A DNA stretch of 64,000 bases from Pedobacter foliorum (GTDB lineage: Bacteria > Bacteroidota > Bacteroidia > Sphingobacteriales > Sphingobacteriaceae): positions 62,001 to 126,000 of the forward strand of contig NZ_JABSNU010000004.1 in assembly GCF_013266735.1 (NCBI RefSeq), given 5' to 3'. Every line of letters begins with the position of its first letter. Position 1 is the stretch's first letter. A program made the translations under genes and the position numbers. Under the pieces are notes generated by a model. The model did not search any database, was not told where the DNA came from, and was given only the letters and a program-made list of their open reading frames with translations. This document shows positions 8,956 to 17,901 of this stretch, one piece after another.

Positions 8956-9837
8956 TTACTCTTCTAAGTACCCAAATTTACCTTGGTTATAGTCACTTAT
9001 AGCTTGTTGTATCTCTTCCGAAGTATTCATTAAAAATGGGCCATACTGGGCAATTGGTTCATTTATGGGGTCACCACTTAATACCAAAACTACACTGTTT
9101 TCCAAAGCTTCAAGCTCTATTTTAGAACCTTCATTCTTGAAATGAACAAACTGGTCTGTTTTGGCTGTTTCGGCGCCATTAATTTTAACACTACCTTCTA
9201 TGATAACAAAACCTGTATTGTATTCTTCAGGGAAGTCAAAATAGGCTTTGCCTCCTTTGTTTAGACGGGCATTTAGTAAGTTTAACGGAGAAAAAGTATT
9301 TGCAGAACCTTTAATCCCGTTATATTCACCAGCAATTACTTCAATTACACCGCCATCATTATCCAGGTTGTATTTAGCCATATCGCTATGCTTTACATCC
9401 TGATACTTTGGTGTACTCATTTTATATTTTGCAGGTAAATTAACCCACAACTGAACCATTTGGAAAGCCCCGCCTTTTTTAGTGAATTGCTCTTCATGAT
9501 ATTCTTTATGTAAAATCCCACTGGCAGCAGTCATCCACTGAACATCACCGGGATAAATAATACCACTGTTTCCTGCACTGTCATGATGTGCTACTGCGCC
9601 ATGATAGGCAATGGTTACCGTCTCAAACCCACGGTGCGGATGAACACCAACGCCTCTGGGTTCATTCCGTGCCGAGAACTCTATCTTTGAATTATAATCC
9701 AACATAAAGAATGGGCTCATTTTAATTTTATATCCTTTTGGGAAAAAATTATGCACCCTAAAACCATCACCAACCATATGAGGTGCCGGCGCATTTAAAA
9801 TGGCCGACACTGCTTTAGTTTTTGCTTCCATTTGCAT
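8956..9837 (-). CDS. pirin family protein
   Basis: A 293-residue bicupin of the pirin family. The N-terminal cupin holds the metal-binding histidines in GVHPHRGFETVTIAYHGAVA and HHDSAG, and SGILHKEYHEEQF supplies the remaining conserved histidine and glutamate. Bacterial pirins are iron-binding proteins; some have quercetinase activity, others act as redox-dependent regulators. The specific role here cannot be read. The gene follows yceI by 31 bp on the same strand, a pair often induced together under stress. A second in-frame ATG two codons in (9831) is possible. Confidence 0.9.
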   Translation of the reverse strand: MQMEAKTKAVSAILNAPAPHMVGDGFRVHNFFPKGYKIKMSPFFMLDYNSKIEFSARNEPRGVGVHPHRGFETVTIAYHGAVAHHDSAGNSGIIYPGDVQWMTAASGILHKEYHEEQFTKKGGAFQMVQLWVNLPAKYKMSTPKYQDVKHSDMAKYNLDNDGGVIEVIAGEYNGIKGSANTFSPLNLLNARLNKGGKAYFDFPEEYNTGFVIIEGSVKINGAETAKTDQFVHFKNEGSKIELEALENSVVLVLSGDPINEPIAQYGPFLMNTSEEIQQAISDYNQGKFGYLEE

Positions 9838-9868
9838 TCTTATCCTTTTACGGATGCTTATTTATTAT

Positions 9869-10399
9869 TTAGGCTTGTTTTACAAATTGTAATTCACCAG
9901 CTATTTTAACAGCCTCACTAACCATTACACCACCAGTTTCTAATGCTGCATTCCATGTTAAACCAAAATCTGTTCTGTTTATTTTGCCGTTTAAAGTAAA
10001 ACCTGCTTTTGTATTACCCCATGGGTCAGTTGCTATACCACCAAATTCAGCTGTCAATTCTACAGGTTTGCTTGTTCCTTTAATAGTTAGATTTCCATTT
10101 AAAATGTAATCATCACCATCTTTCTTTATCGAAGTAGATTCGAAAGTGATTTTAGGGAATTGTTCAGCATCAAAAAAGTCTGCACTTTTTAAGTGGTTAT
10201 CTCTGTCTGTATTTCCAGTATTAATGGAGCTAGTCTCAGCTTCAAAAGAAACCGTTGCATTTTCAAAATCATCAGACTCTGAAGTTAATGTTGCACTAAT
10301 TAAATGTAAACCACCGGTTACGGTAGAAATCATTAAGTGTTTAACTTTAAACTGTAATTCACTGTGAGTTGGGTCTAATACCCATTGTGTAGTTGCCAT
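9869..10399 (-). CDS. YceI family lipocalin-like protein
   Basis: A 176-residue YceI-domain protein that fills the whole chain: it opens with WVLDPTHSELQFKVKH and includes FFDAEQFPKITFES and KINRTDFGLTWN, all characteristic. YceI proteins form a lipocalin-like barrel that binds polyisoprenoids. No signal peptide is visible, so this one is probably cytoplasmic, unlike E. coli YceI. It heads a likely operon with pirin. A TAATTTTG element on the minus strand (10437-10444) is a plausible -7 box. Confidence 0.9.
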   Translation of the reverse strand: MATTQWVLDPTHSELQFKVKHLMISTVTGGLHLISATLTSESDDFENATVSFEAETSSINTGNTDRDNHLKSADFFDAEQFPKITFESTSIKKDGDDYILNGNLTIKGTSKPVELTAEFGGIATDPWGNTKAGFTLNGKINRTDFGLTWNAALETGGVMVSEAVKIAGELQFVKQA

Positions 10400-10487
10400 A
10401 ATATTGTTTTTTTAAGTTGTTCTTTTAATTACAACACAAAATTACGGCTAGATGTTTTGCCTCACATTGACCTATGATAAGAAAACG

Positions 10488-11084
10488 CTAGGGTCTAAAA
10501 TGCTTATGTGCCAAGTCTTTGCGAACCCTGCTCAACGATTCAGGTGTAATGCCTAAGTACGAGGCAATCATCCATTGTGGAACTCTTAGGGTAAGATTGG
10601 GATATAATTGGATAAAATTCAGGTAGCGTTCTTCAGCAGTTGCACTTAAAAGCATATTGATTCTTTTCTGCATAAACCTGATGGAGTTATTAAGCATAGT
10701 GCTATTCAGATCATTCATGCAGGGAACATGCTTTGCTGCATCGTTCATGAAATCTCTATTCATCGTAATAGCAGTAGTAGGTTCAATAGCATCAATAAAA
10801 AACTCCGAAGCCTCATTGAACATCCCATTTCTTTCAGAAAGCCACCATTGCTCAGGGGCAAATTGAATAATATGGGTTTTTCCTTTACTATCTATCGAAT
10901 AACTACGCAAAAGCCCGTTTAGAACAAAAAAACCATTAGACAAAACCTCCCCCTTCATCAGAATCATTTCATTCTTATCGAAGGTTTTTACTTTAAGTTT
11001 GTCAGAAATAAGGTTAAACTGATCATCAGTTATGGCTACTTTCTTTTGTAAATAAGCTTTGAAAGGCTCTAGTATAGCTGTCAT
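10488..11084 (-). CDS. Crp/Fnr family transcriptional regulator
   Basis: A 198-residue regulator. Residues 1 to about 125 are a cyclic-nucleotide-binding-type beta-barrel (MKGEVLSNGFFVLNGLLRSY). The C-terminus is a helix-turn-helix (VPQWMIASYLGITPESLSRVRKDLAH). The effector is unknown; many Bacteroidota members lack the residues for cAMP binding. It lies just upstream of and parallel to yceI/pirin, so local regulation of those stress genes is an attractive but unproven reading. Confidence 0.88.
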   Translation of the reverse strand: MTAILEPFKAYLQKKVAITDDQFNLISDKLKVKTFDKNEMILMKGEVLSNGFFVLNGLLRSYSIDSKGKTHIIQFAPEQWWLSERNGMFNEASEFFIDAIEPTTAITMNRDFMNDAAKHVPCMNDLNSTMLNNSIRFMQKRINMLLSATAEERYLNFIQLYPNLTLRVPQWMIASYLGITPESLSRVRKDLAHKHFRP

Positions 11085-11093
11085 AGATAAAAT

Positions 11094-11252
11094 CTATTTC
11101 TTGTCTGGTTCGATATTGGAAAAATCTACACCGCACTTGCAGTTGGTGCCGCAACCATTACTTTTAGGGGCTATAGAGCGATAAACAATGCGGCCAACGT
11201 AAAACAATGCGCCTGCAAACAGTATGATTACTAGAATAGTCTGAATGTCCAT
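11094..11252 (-). CDS. FeoB-associated Cys-rich membrane protein
   Basis: A 52-residue protein. Translation from the ATG at 11252 gives MDIQTILVIILFAGALFYVG, one transmembrane helix. After a basic loop comes a cysteine cluster, CGTNCKCG, and a polar tail ending at a TAG at 11094-11096. This matches the small FeoB-associated family, which usually sits beside ferrous iron permease FeoB. No feoA or feoB is visible in the window, so it is an orphan copy. It stops 9 bp before the crp-like start and may be in the same transcript. Confidence 0.82.
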   Translation of the reverse strand: MDIQTILVIILFAGALFYVGRIVYRSIAPKSNGCGTNCKCGVDFSNIEPDKK

Positions 11253-11302
11253 ATCACAAAATTAGTTAATGCCTGTTTCAGGCAAGTCTGTTAATTGTAA
11301 AT

Positions 11303-12490
11303 TTAACCTTCCATAAGCCCAACGGTACCACCAACCCAGTCAAAATCCTTATTATACCTTACACCAATCATTTTTCCTCTGCTTAAACGAGCCAAATTAA
11401 TACATAATTTAGGTTCTTCTCCATCTGCCCAAAGATACATTAACCTTATTTCTGCCTTTACGCCACCATCAGGCGATTGTATAACGGGCTCATAAACAAC
11501 TTTTCGTTGAAGTATCCAGTTTTCTGGGTCATTAATCTTTGTTACATCAGCTTTTGTTACGTCAATAATTACACCCATGCCTGCAAAAGAAAACAAAGGT
11601 TTTAATACATAGTTTTCAAGATCTGCAGGTATTTCGGTTAAAGTGTTCAGGAAATGTGTTTCGGGCACAAATTCACTCTTTAAGAAAGGCATAGTATACT
11701 TACTAATCCTGTAAAACCAATTGGGATGTGTAATCCACTCCACATCAATCTCATCTCTCGGATCAAAGCTTTCTATAAAAAGATCTGTTTTATCGGTAAC
11801 CTCATCAAAAATCAGTCGGTTATAAATCCTCCTTAATTGCACTTTTTCGCCTTTTTCTTCATAGAATAGAGCATCGCCTTCTTTAAATATGTCGGTTAGA
11901 CTTAAAATTTTGATGCCTAAATATTTCTGAGTAATTAAAAAGTCAATGGCTGTCTTTTGATTTGGAGCATCAACATCCATTAGCGCCACTTGATGGGGTG
12001 CGTAGTTGCCAAGCACTACCTTTTTTAATAAGTCAACGTACGATTGTTCATTAATTCCATTAAAAAAAGGAGTTAAACCAGATGCTAATCCATAGGATTC
12101 TTTATAAATCCTGCCGAGTTCGGGTTGAAAGCCATACAAAGAAGGGAAGCCCTGCATCTCAATTAGCTTGGGCACAAGGTGACCACTAGGATCTTTACAA
12201 ATCCCAAAATCGAATGTCAAAAAATGAGGGTGCTCATTTTCATTTGGAACATTCCAATTCGCCGGAATAGAATCTTTTGTTAGCTCTTTAAAATTAGGTT
12301 GTTTTATTAGTTTTATAATTTCTTCCCCAGCTTCAACCAGTTTTTTTTGTAGGTCTGAAGGAATGAAAATTGGAGTTTCCGCAACCCTAAAAGGAATATT
12401 TGTTAATCCAGATTCCAGTGTTTTTAAAAAGCTTGAGTACTTTTCTTCAGAAAAAGTACTGTTAAACTGGTCTCTGTATTTCCCGATCAT
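11303..12490 (-). CDS. ATP-grasp-like protein of a ligase gene cluster
   Basis: A 395-residue protein without a well-known name. The C-terminal half has ATP-grasp-like features: YVLKPLFSFAGMGVII resembles the nucleotide-binding lysine/glycine loop, and later come the acidic EIRLMYLW and basic RLSRGKMIG stretches. No signal peptide or membrane segment is seen. It starts 2 bp after the glutamine amidotransferase stop and is the last gene of a minus-strand operon with a GCS2 ligase and a second ATP-grasp enzyme. A role as a carboxylate-amine ligase in metabolite assembly is inferred from these features; the substrate is unknown. Confidence 0.7.
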   Translation of the reverse strand: MIGKYRDQFNSTFSEEKYSSFLKTLESGLTNIPFRVAETPIFIPSDLQKKLVEAGEEIIKLIKQPNFKELTKDSIPANWNVPNENEHPHFLTFDFGICKDPSGHLVPKLIEMQGFPSLYGFQPELGRIYKESYGLASGLTPFFNGINEQSYVDLLKKVVLGNYAPHQVALMDVDAPNQKTAIDFLITQKYLGIKILSLTDIFKEGDALFYEEKGEKVQLRRIYNRLIFDEVTDKTDLFIESFDPRDEIDVEWITHPNWFYRISKYTMPFLKSEFVPETHFLNTLTEIPADLENYVLKPLFSFAGMGVIIDVTKADVTKINDPENWILQRKVVYEPVIQSPDGGVKAEIRLMYLWADGEEPKLCINLARLSRGKMIGVRYNKDFDWVGGTVGLMEG

Positions 12491-12492
12491 AG

Positions 12493-13326
12493 CTATGCTT
12501 CCTGTAAGGCATTTAATGCCTCAGTTAAAAAATTAGGTAAAATAACGCTTTGGGTAAGTTTGATCTTATCAGGATTGTCAAGACTCGATAACATGTCCTC
12601 GTATTTTTCCAGACCATGATTGTCAATAATTGCTTTCATTTTATCCTCTTGTAGCAAATACATCTTCATGCCAACGGGATCTGCTTCCGGATGAAATTGA
12701 GTGCCCACTATTTCTTTGGTAAAGCGAACCGACATTACACAACGTTCCAAATCAACATGTGGCCTTTCCTTTTCTAATGCCAGAACCTTAGCCTCTGAGT
12801 TTGAAAACAGTACATCATCAGGATTTATAACCTGCCAGTCACGACTGTCTACAGCATAAAGTGGATTAGGCAAGCCATTAAAGATCAAATCATTTTCCCC
12901 TTCTTCGGTTAAAAAGACTGGGAAAATGCCAAAAGCAGTTGATTTTCTTCTAATTACCTCACCCACATGGTACTTCCTGCAAGCCATTTGAAAAGAGTGA
13001 CATATTAAAAAAGCATGCTTTTTCTGTGAGCTAATCTTATTATGGCACTCTATTTTGTCTAGTAAATTAAAAAAGTCGTTCTCCCACTGCTGGCCTTCTC
13101 CGTCAAAAGGGCTTCCTGGACCGCCGCTTGATATATAGATGTCGTAATGTTCATCAGGGATTTCTCCCTTTTGCCTCAAATCAAAAATATCATAACACAA
13201 ATCAATGTCATTCTCTGTACGATAGCGCAACAAGATTTCCTGTATCCCACGCATCCCTTGGTTGGTAACTCCATTGTTCATGTCAATTACAGCAACCCTA
13301 ATCTTATCTCTATCTATTATGTTCAC
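12493..13326 (-). CDS. class I glutamine amidotransferase-like protein
   Basis: A 277-residue protein with a class I glutamine amidotransferase core. The nucleophile elbow AFLICHSFQMA places the cysteine at C109, and TQFHPEAD gives the other triad members H212 and E214. ISSGGPGSP near residue 66 forms the oxyanion region. The family releases ammonia from glutamine or hydrolyses gamma-glutamyl bonds. It overlaps the upstream GCS2 gene by 4 bp and abuts the next gene, so it probably feeds ammonia to, or trims, the product of the neighbouring ligases. Confidence 0.85.
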   Translation of the reverse strand: MNIIDRDKIRVAVIDMNNGVTNQGMRGIQEILLRYRTENDIDLCYDIFDLRQKGEIPDEHYDIYISSGGPGSPFDGEGQQWENDFFNLLDKIECHNKISSQKKHAFLICHSFQMACRKYHVGEVIRRKSTAFGIFPVFLTEEGENDLIFNGLPNPLYAVDSRDWQVINPDDVLFSNSEAKVLALEKERPHVDLERCVMSVRFTKEIVGTQFHPEADPVGMKMYLLQEDKMKAIIDNHGLEKYEDMLSSLDNPDKIKLTQSVILPNFLTEALNALQEA

Positions 13327-14429
13327 GGTTTAGCCCCAATTAGTGTTTGTGTAGTAATGTAATCTACTACGGCCTCAAAGTTACCACTTTGTTCGTAAAC
13401 AGCCAATTGCCTGTCTGCTCCTGTTCCATTCTCAAGAATTTTCAGCACATAATTGATCTCATTTCTGCAACCCAAATCGTCAACAACGTCGTCAATAAAA
13501 TCTAGCAGTTCTAGTATCAGATTCCTGCAATTTACTTCCATTTCCTTGCCAAAATCAATCAGATTGCCATCAATGCCATAGCGTGCAGCTCTCCATTTAT
13601 TTTCATTTATCAAGGCTCTCGAATAACTGATGAATTTCATGTTCTGGAGACGGAGCTTGTATAGTTTGGCACATAACGCCTGAAACAGTGCAACAAACGC
13701 CATAGTTTCATCAATTAACATTGGGCAATCGCAAATCCTGAACTCTATTGTTTCAAAGAAAGGATGCACCCTAATGTCCCACCAGATTTTTTTCGCGTTA
13801 TCAATACTGTTGGTCTTAATCAACAGCTTAACATAATTGTCGTAATCTTCAATGCTATTAAAAATATCCGGAATGCCTGTTCTCGGAAATTTGTCAAATA
13901 CCTTAGTTCGGAATGATTTATATCCCGTATTCCTGCTTTCCCAAAAAGGGGAGTTGGTAGATAAAGCAAATACGTGTGGTAAAAAATAGCGTACCTGATT
14001 TGCGATATGAATTGCAAGCTCTCTCGATTGAAACCCTACATGTACATGTAATCCGAAGATCAGATTGGATCTTGCAGCTTCCTGAAGTTCATTAACTATT
14101 TCGCTATAGCGTGGATGCTCGGTAATCAACTGTTTCTCCCAATGAGAAAAAGGATGCGTTCCTGCCGCACCAATTCGTAATCCCTGTTCACCTGCAAGCT
14201 GCGAAACCGTATATCTTAATTGTGAGATTTCTGCACGCGCCTGGTCTGTATTTCTGCAAATGCCTGTCCCAACTTCAACAACGGCCTGATGCATTTCGGC
14301 CTTAACCTGATCTTTATGTATTTTTTGTGCTGCTTCAACTATTTTTTGATCGTGTGAGGTAAGTTCACGGGTTACCGGATCAACCACCATGTACTCTTCC
14401 TCTACACCAAGTGTAAATTCATTCATCAT
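13323..14429 (-). CDS. carboxylate-amine ligase (glutamate-cysteine ligase type 2, YbdK-like)
   Basis: A 368-residue GCS2-family enzyme. Seen features: TLGVEEEYMVVDP at the N-terminus, GTHPFSHW, FGLHVHVGF and EFRICDCPMLIDET, all signature blocks of the YbdK/EgtA-like family that joins an amine to a carboxylate with ATP. The true substrate is not predictable; E. coli YbdK has only weak gamma-glutamylcysteine ligase activity. A start two codons upstream of the EFTLG motif is used. Its place between two ATP-grasp proteins and an amidotransferase suggests a dedicated biosynthetic pathway rather than glutathione synthesis. Confidence 0.88.
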   Translation of the reverse strand: MMNEFTLGVEEEYMVVDPVTRELTSHDQKIVEAAQKIHKDQVKAEMHQAVVEVGTGICRNTDQARAEISQLRYTVSQLAGEQGLRIGAAGTHPFSHWEKQLITEHPRYSEIVNELQEAARSNLIFGLHVHVGFQSRELAIHIANQVRYFLPHVFALSTNSPFWESRNTGYKSFRTKVFDKFPRTGIPDIFNSIEDYDNYVKLLIKTNSIDNAKKIWWDIRVHPFFETIEFRICDCPMLIDETMAFVALFQALCAKLYKLRLQNMKFISYSRALINENKWRAARYGIDGNLIDFGKEMEVNCRNLILELLDFIDDVVDDLGCRNEINYVLKILENGTGADRQLAVYEQSGNFEAVVDYITTQTLIGAKP

Positions 14430-14456
14430 AACTTATTCCCTCCAATTTATCCCTAA

Positions 14457-15503
14457 TTATTTTTTTGCAACAGTTGCTTTTTTGGTTTTAGCGGTTGCTG
14501 CTTTAGCTGGCGCTTTTTTCTCGGCGATAGCTTTGGTTTTTGTTTTGCCAACCAGAGGTTGTCCGGTAGCAGATATTTTAACATATTCCCCCCATGTTAA
14601 ATTATCTTGCCCCTCAATTTGAGCCTTTGCCCTTTCAATAGCATACTGAGCTGAAGTTTCGACAACCCAGTCAAAGTTTTCCTGACCAACGCTGGTTACC
14701 TCAGCATCAGGTGCAGGATTACAGAAATCAATAGCATAAGGTATTCCGTCGCGTACGGCAAATTCTACAGTATTGAAATCATAGCCCAAGTACTGATTCA
14801 GCTTAATCACATAGTCATGAATAGTTTTTAGTAATTTCTCACTCGAAGGAGGGGTGTTTACCTGGTAGCGAAGATGAAAAGGATTGCGCGGTTCGTATTG
14901 CATAATGCGAACATATTTGCCTCCAATGCAATAACATCTAAAATATTCATCAAAAACGATTTCTTCCTGAAGCATCATAACGGTCTGTTTGGTCTGACTA
15001 TGCTTGTCGAAGAAATCTTCTATATCATGTAATTTGTAAACTTCTTTCCAGCCACCACCATCAAAAGGTTTCATATATGCAGGGAAACCGGTATATTTAA
15101 AGATAGCCTCCCAATCTAATGGAAATGCAAGGTTGCTAAATGATTCGTCCGATGTGTCGTCGGGTTGTTCGTAAGACGGTATCAAAGCTGTTCTAGGTAC
15201 GGGTATCCCAAGCTTTACGGCTAACGCGTTATTAAAGAATTTCTCGTCGGCACTCCACCAAAAGGGGTTGTTTATTACTGCGGTTCCTGTAATTGCAGCA
15301 TTTTTTAGTGCAGATCGGTAAAAAGGAACGTCCTGTGATATCCTATCAATAATTACAGCGTAATCGAGTGCTTCTGCTTGAAATATTTTGTCAATGTTTA
15401 CAAATTCGGCTCTGATATCCTTTCCTGCGATCTCATTTACGCGTTTCACAAAAGCCTCCGGGAACGATCTTTCTTTGCCAAACAGTATTCCGATTTTTTT
15501 CAT
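14457..15503 (-). CDS. ATP-grasp ligase with lysine/alanine-rich tail
   Basis: A 348-residue ATP-grasp protein. The ATP-binding strand is visible as AYMKPFDGGGWKEVY, and the metal-binding end as VEFAVRDGIPYAIDFCNPAP. The N-terminal 100 residues resemble a pre-ATP-grasp Rossmann-like domain (KIGILFGKERSFPEAF). The last 30 residues are a low-complexity Lys/Ala/Thr tail similar to histone H1-like tails, unusual for a metabolic ligase. It is followed 27 bp later by the GCS2 gene on the same strand. Amide-bond formation is inferred from the fold; the substrate is unknown. Confidence 0.82.
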   Translation of the reverse strand: MKKIGILFGKERSFPEAFVKRVNEIAGKDIRAEFVNIDKIFQAEALDYAVIIDRISQDVPFYRSALKNAAITGTAVINNPFWWSADEKFFNNALAVKLGIPVPRTALIPSYEQPDDTSDESFSNLAFPLDWEAIFKYTGFPAYMKPFDGGGWKEVYKLHDIEDFFDKHSQTKQTVMMLQEEIVFDEYFRCYCIGGKYVRIMQYEPRNPFHLRYQVNTPPSSEKLLKTIHDYVIKLNQYLGYDFNTVEFAVRDGIPYAIDFCNPAPDAEVTSVGQENFDWVVETSAQYAIERAKAQIEGQDNLTWGEYVKISATGQPLVGKTKTKAIAEKKAPAKAATAKTKKATVAKK

Positions 15504-15533
15504 AAGTATATGTTTTAGATGTTTTTAATTAGG

Positions 15534-16238
15534 TTATAATTGTGATAGGTATTCTGGTAACATTTTTCTCCATATAGGCCAGTCATGTTCTGCGTTTTGT
15601 CGCACATCAAGCCAATGATTAATTCCCTTTTCAGTTAATATCTGGGATAATCTTTCATTACTGGCTCTGCATATATCTCTATCTGCTGTGCCTAGTATTA
15701 TTTTCATGTTCCATAATTCCGGATTACTGTCGCTTGGTAAAAAGTCTACCGGATTGTTGAAATAAACATCATCATTGTAAAATCCATCAAGCTGATCTTT
15801 AATGTCAAAAGCTCCGCTCATGCTAAACATATGACTCACCAGCCATGGGTGTCTGAACGCAAAATTTGCCGCATGATAGCCTCCGAAGCTACATCCTGCG
15901 GTAATTATTTTAGAATGCCCTGTTTCGTTACGAGCCATCGTAGAAACCTCTTCCAGTAAAAAATTATCGTACTGAATATGGTTTTTTACCCTGTCGGCCG
16001 GGTGAATGCCTTTGTTGTACCAGCTTAAGCTGTCAATGCTATCAATGCAGTAAACTTTAACTTTTCCCTCATCTATAAACCACTGAATAGATTCGATCAT
16101 TTTGAAGTCTTTATTTTCAAAATATCGCCCCATACTAGTCGGGAAAAGAAGGATTGGATAGCCGCTGTGCCCAAAAGCGAGCAATTCAAAATCGGCGTTC
16201 AGGTTGTTGCTGCGCCACTTTTTATATTCCTCTTTCAT
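15534..16238 (-). CDS. alpha/beta hydrolase, putative esterase
   Basis: A 234-residue protein of the putative esterase (esterase D/enterochelin esterase-like) family. The nucleophile elbow is AGCSFGGYHAANFAF (GxSxG). The acid residue is probably in LGTADRDICRAS, and the catalytic histidine in NAEHDWPIWRKMLP. No signal peptide is seen, so it acts in the cytoplasm. It is the first gene of the minus-strand ligase operon and is divergent from a second esterase of the same broad family, suggesting that the pathway product or a precursor is an ester or needs hydrolytic release. Confidence 0.82.
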   Translation of the reverse strand: MKEEYKKWRSNNLNADFELLAFGHSGYPILLFPTSMGRYFENKDFKMIESIQWFIDEGKVKVYCIDSIDSLSWYNKGIHPADRVKNHIQYDNFLLEEVSTMARNETGHSKIITAGCSFGGYHAANFAFRHPWLVSHMFSMSGAFDIKDQLDGFYNDDVYFNNPVDFLPSDSNPELWNMKIILGTADRDICRASNERLSQILTEKGINHWLDVRQNAEHDWPIWRKMLPEYLSQL

Positions 16239-16370
16239 CCCCGTAAAATTTAGATGCTTTAAGATAAGAAATAAAGAATGTGAAAAGCAAGTAACGGGCT
16301 TATTTCTTGTCGTAAATATCTGTTTTATATAAAATTACATGCCGATTATTTAATTTTTTACCGAGAGTAT

Positions 16371-16378
16371 TATCTTTG
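16371..16378 (+). promoter_or_regulatory. -7 element upstream of the second esterase
   Basis: TATCTTTG is an exact match to the Bacteroidota -7 consensus TAnnTTTG, 34 bp upstream of the esterase ATG at 16413. A clear TTTG -33 box at 19 bp is not seen. Confidence 0.5.
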
Positions 16379-16412
16379 TGTTGCATTAGAGAGAAAGGGA
16401 AATTGCTGAATT

Positions 16413-17234
16413 ATGTACACTACCATGTTACTTCCGGAAATTATTAAAACCGAAAATACGATACAATCAAAGCACCTTAAAAGAGGGGTTGAGTTTGAAA
16501 TTTATGTTCCGGACAATCTTTTAGGAAATGAACAGTTAAATCTGTTATTGTTAAATGATGGGCAGGATACTGAAGCATTGGAATTGGAAAGCACGCTAAC
16601 CAGATTGTATGGTCAAAATAAAATAGAACCATTGGTAGTCGTTGCTATAAAAGCTTCAAAAGATCGTGTGTTGGAGTACGGAGTTGCAGGAATTCCTGAC
16701 TTTCAGGATAGAGGTAGCAAAGCCCAATCTTATACCGATTTCGTTATTAAAGAACTTATCCCTTTTGTACAAACTCATGTTGAGTTTCCTATAAATGGTA
16801 AACGTGCTTTTGCAGGTTTCTCGCTTGGGGGGCTAACTGCATTCGATATCGCATGGAATAATGACAATTATTTTGATGCTGTTGGTGTTTTTTCAGGGGC
16901 ATTCTGGTGGAGGAAAAAAGACCTTAAAGATGGCTATACCGATAATGATCGCATTCTGCACCAGCGAATTATCGATACGAAAACTAAACCTGAATTAAAG
17001 TTTTGGCTAATGACAGGTACCGAAGATGAGGTGGCCGACAGGAATAAGAACTTCATTATAGATTCTATCGATGATACCATTGATGTAATTAAGGAGCTTT
17101 TAAATAAGGGCTATAAGAGGCCTGATGATATAGCTTATTACGAAATGGTTGGAGGTAAGCACGATTTGCCTACCTGGGCAAAAGCGATGTCGCCATTTTT
17201 AATATGGGCTTTCGGTAAAAAGAACCTTTTTTAA
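16413..17234 (+). CDS. alpha/beta hydrolase, putative esterase
   Basis: A 273-residue cytoplasmic alpha/beta hydrolase related to enterochelin and S-formylglutathione esterases. Visible elements are the oxyanion region LLLNDGQDTEALE, the nucleophile elbow FAGFSLGGLTAFD (GxSxG), the acid in MTGTEDEVADRN and the histidine in GGKHDLPTWAKAM. It is divergent from the ligase operon and separated from it by 174 bp that carry its own -7 element. Its family membership matches the first operon gene, so the two hydrolases probably act in the same pathway. The substrate is unknown. Confidence 0.82.
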   Translation: MYTTMLLPEIIKTENTIQSKHLKRGVEFEIYVPDNLLGNEQLNLLLLNDGQDTEALELESTLTRLYGQNKIEPLVVVAIKASKDRVLEYGVAGIPDFQDRGSKAQSYTDFVIKELIPFVQTHVEFPINGKRAFAGFSLGGLTAFDIAWNNDNYFDAVGVFSGAFWWRKKDLKDGYTDNDRILHQRIIDTKTKPELKFWLMTGTEDEVADRNKNFIIDSIDDTIDVIKELLNKGYKRPDDIAYYEMVGGKHDLPTWAKAMSPFLIWAFGKKNLF

Positions 17235-17238
17235 GGAC

Positions 17239-17895
17239 TTATCCCAATGCCTCTATCTGATCAGAAGAGTAAATAAACACGCCCTTTTTGTCTGTTAAAG
17301 ATTCTTTTAGCATTGCTGAAGCTACTGTTTCAATTTTAATGCTTCTGTATTTTTTTAGTCCTCCAATTAATAGTGGGTTTAGGAAGCGCATTAGCACTAT
17401 CATAATTTTTTCTGCTGTTCGCTTTTCTTCGCGATTACCATCCAAGAATGATGGACGATAAATATATATGCTTTTGAAAGGTATAGCCTTTAAATCTCTC
17501 TCTACCTCACCTTTGGTTTTTGGATAAAATATAGACGAATTTACATCTGCGCCTATTGCTGAAACCAGATGGTAGCTGGTAGCGCCATTGTTTTGTGCAA
17601 TCGAGCCTACGTCTAAAGGATATTGATAATCTATCTTTTTATATTGTACTTTATCAGGAGTCTTGCTATTTGTTGAACCCAAACAGCAAAATACAACATC
17701 ACCTTTGATGTTTGAGGCGTATTGGTCTATATGATCAAAGTCAACAATTAATTCTTTTAGCTTAGGATGCTCCATGTTTAGTGTTCTGCGTCCAATAGCC
17801 AGTACCTCAGTATAGCCAGGGTTATTTAGTAATTGAGTTAATAAATTCTTGCCTATTAATCCACTAGCACCAAGTAGTATTGCTTTTTTTGTCAT
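17239..17895 (-). CDS. NAD(P)-binding atypical SDR (HTATIP2/NmrA-like)
   Basis: A 218-residue Rossmann-fold protein. The dinucleotide-binding loop LLGASGLIGKNLL is at the N-terminus, followed by VFCCLGST and, later, KTKGEVERDL, where the lysine lies at the position expected for atypical short-chain reductases. IYIYRPSFLDGNRE is also typical of this group. The group includes oxidoreductases and non-catalytic sensors; no substrate can be named. It ends 5 bp from the convergent esterase gene. Confidence 0.8.
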   Translation of the reverse strand: MTKKAILLGASGLIGKNLLTQLLNNPGYTEVLAIGRRTLNMEHPKLKELIVDFDHIDQYASNIKGDVVFCCLGSTNSKTPDKVQYKKIDYQYPLDVGSIAQNNGATSYHLVSAIGADVNSSIFYPKTKGEVERDLKAIPFKSIYIYRPSFLDGNREEKRTAEKIMIVLMRFLNPLLIGGLKKYRSIKIETVASAMLKESLTDKKGVFIYSSDQIEALG

Positions 17896-17901
17896 TAATA
17901 T

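Noticed and set aside
8810-8992. Short + strand frame between ispF and pirin.
   Set aside because: It has no recognisable family and overlaps the pirin end; the gap also holds a short direct repeat (TGTATGCATCA), so coding is unlikely.
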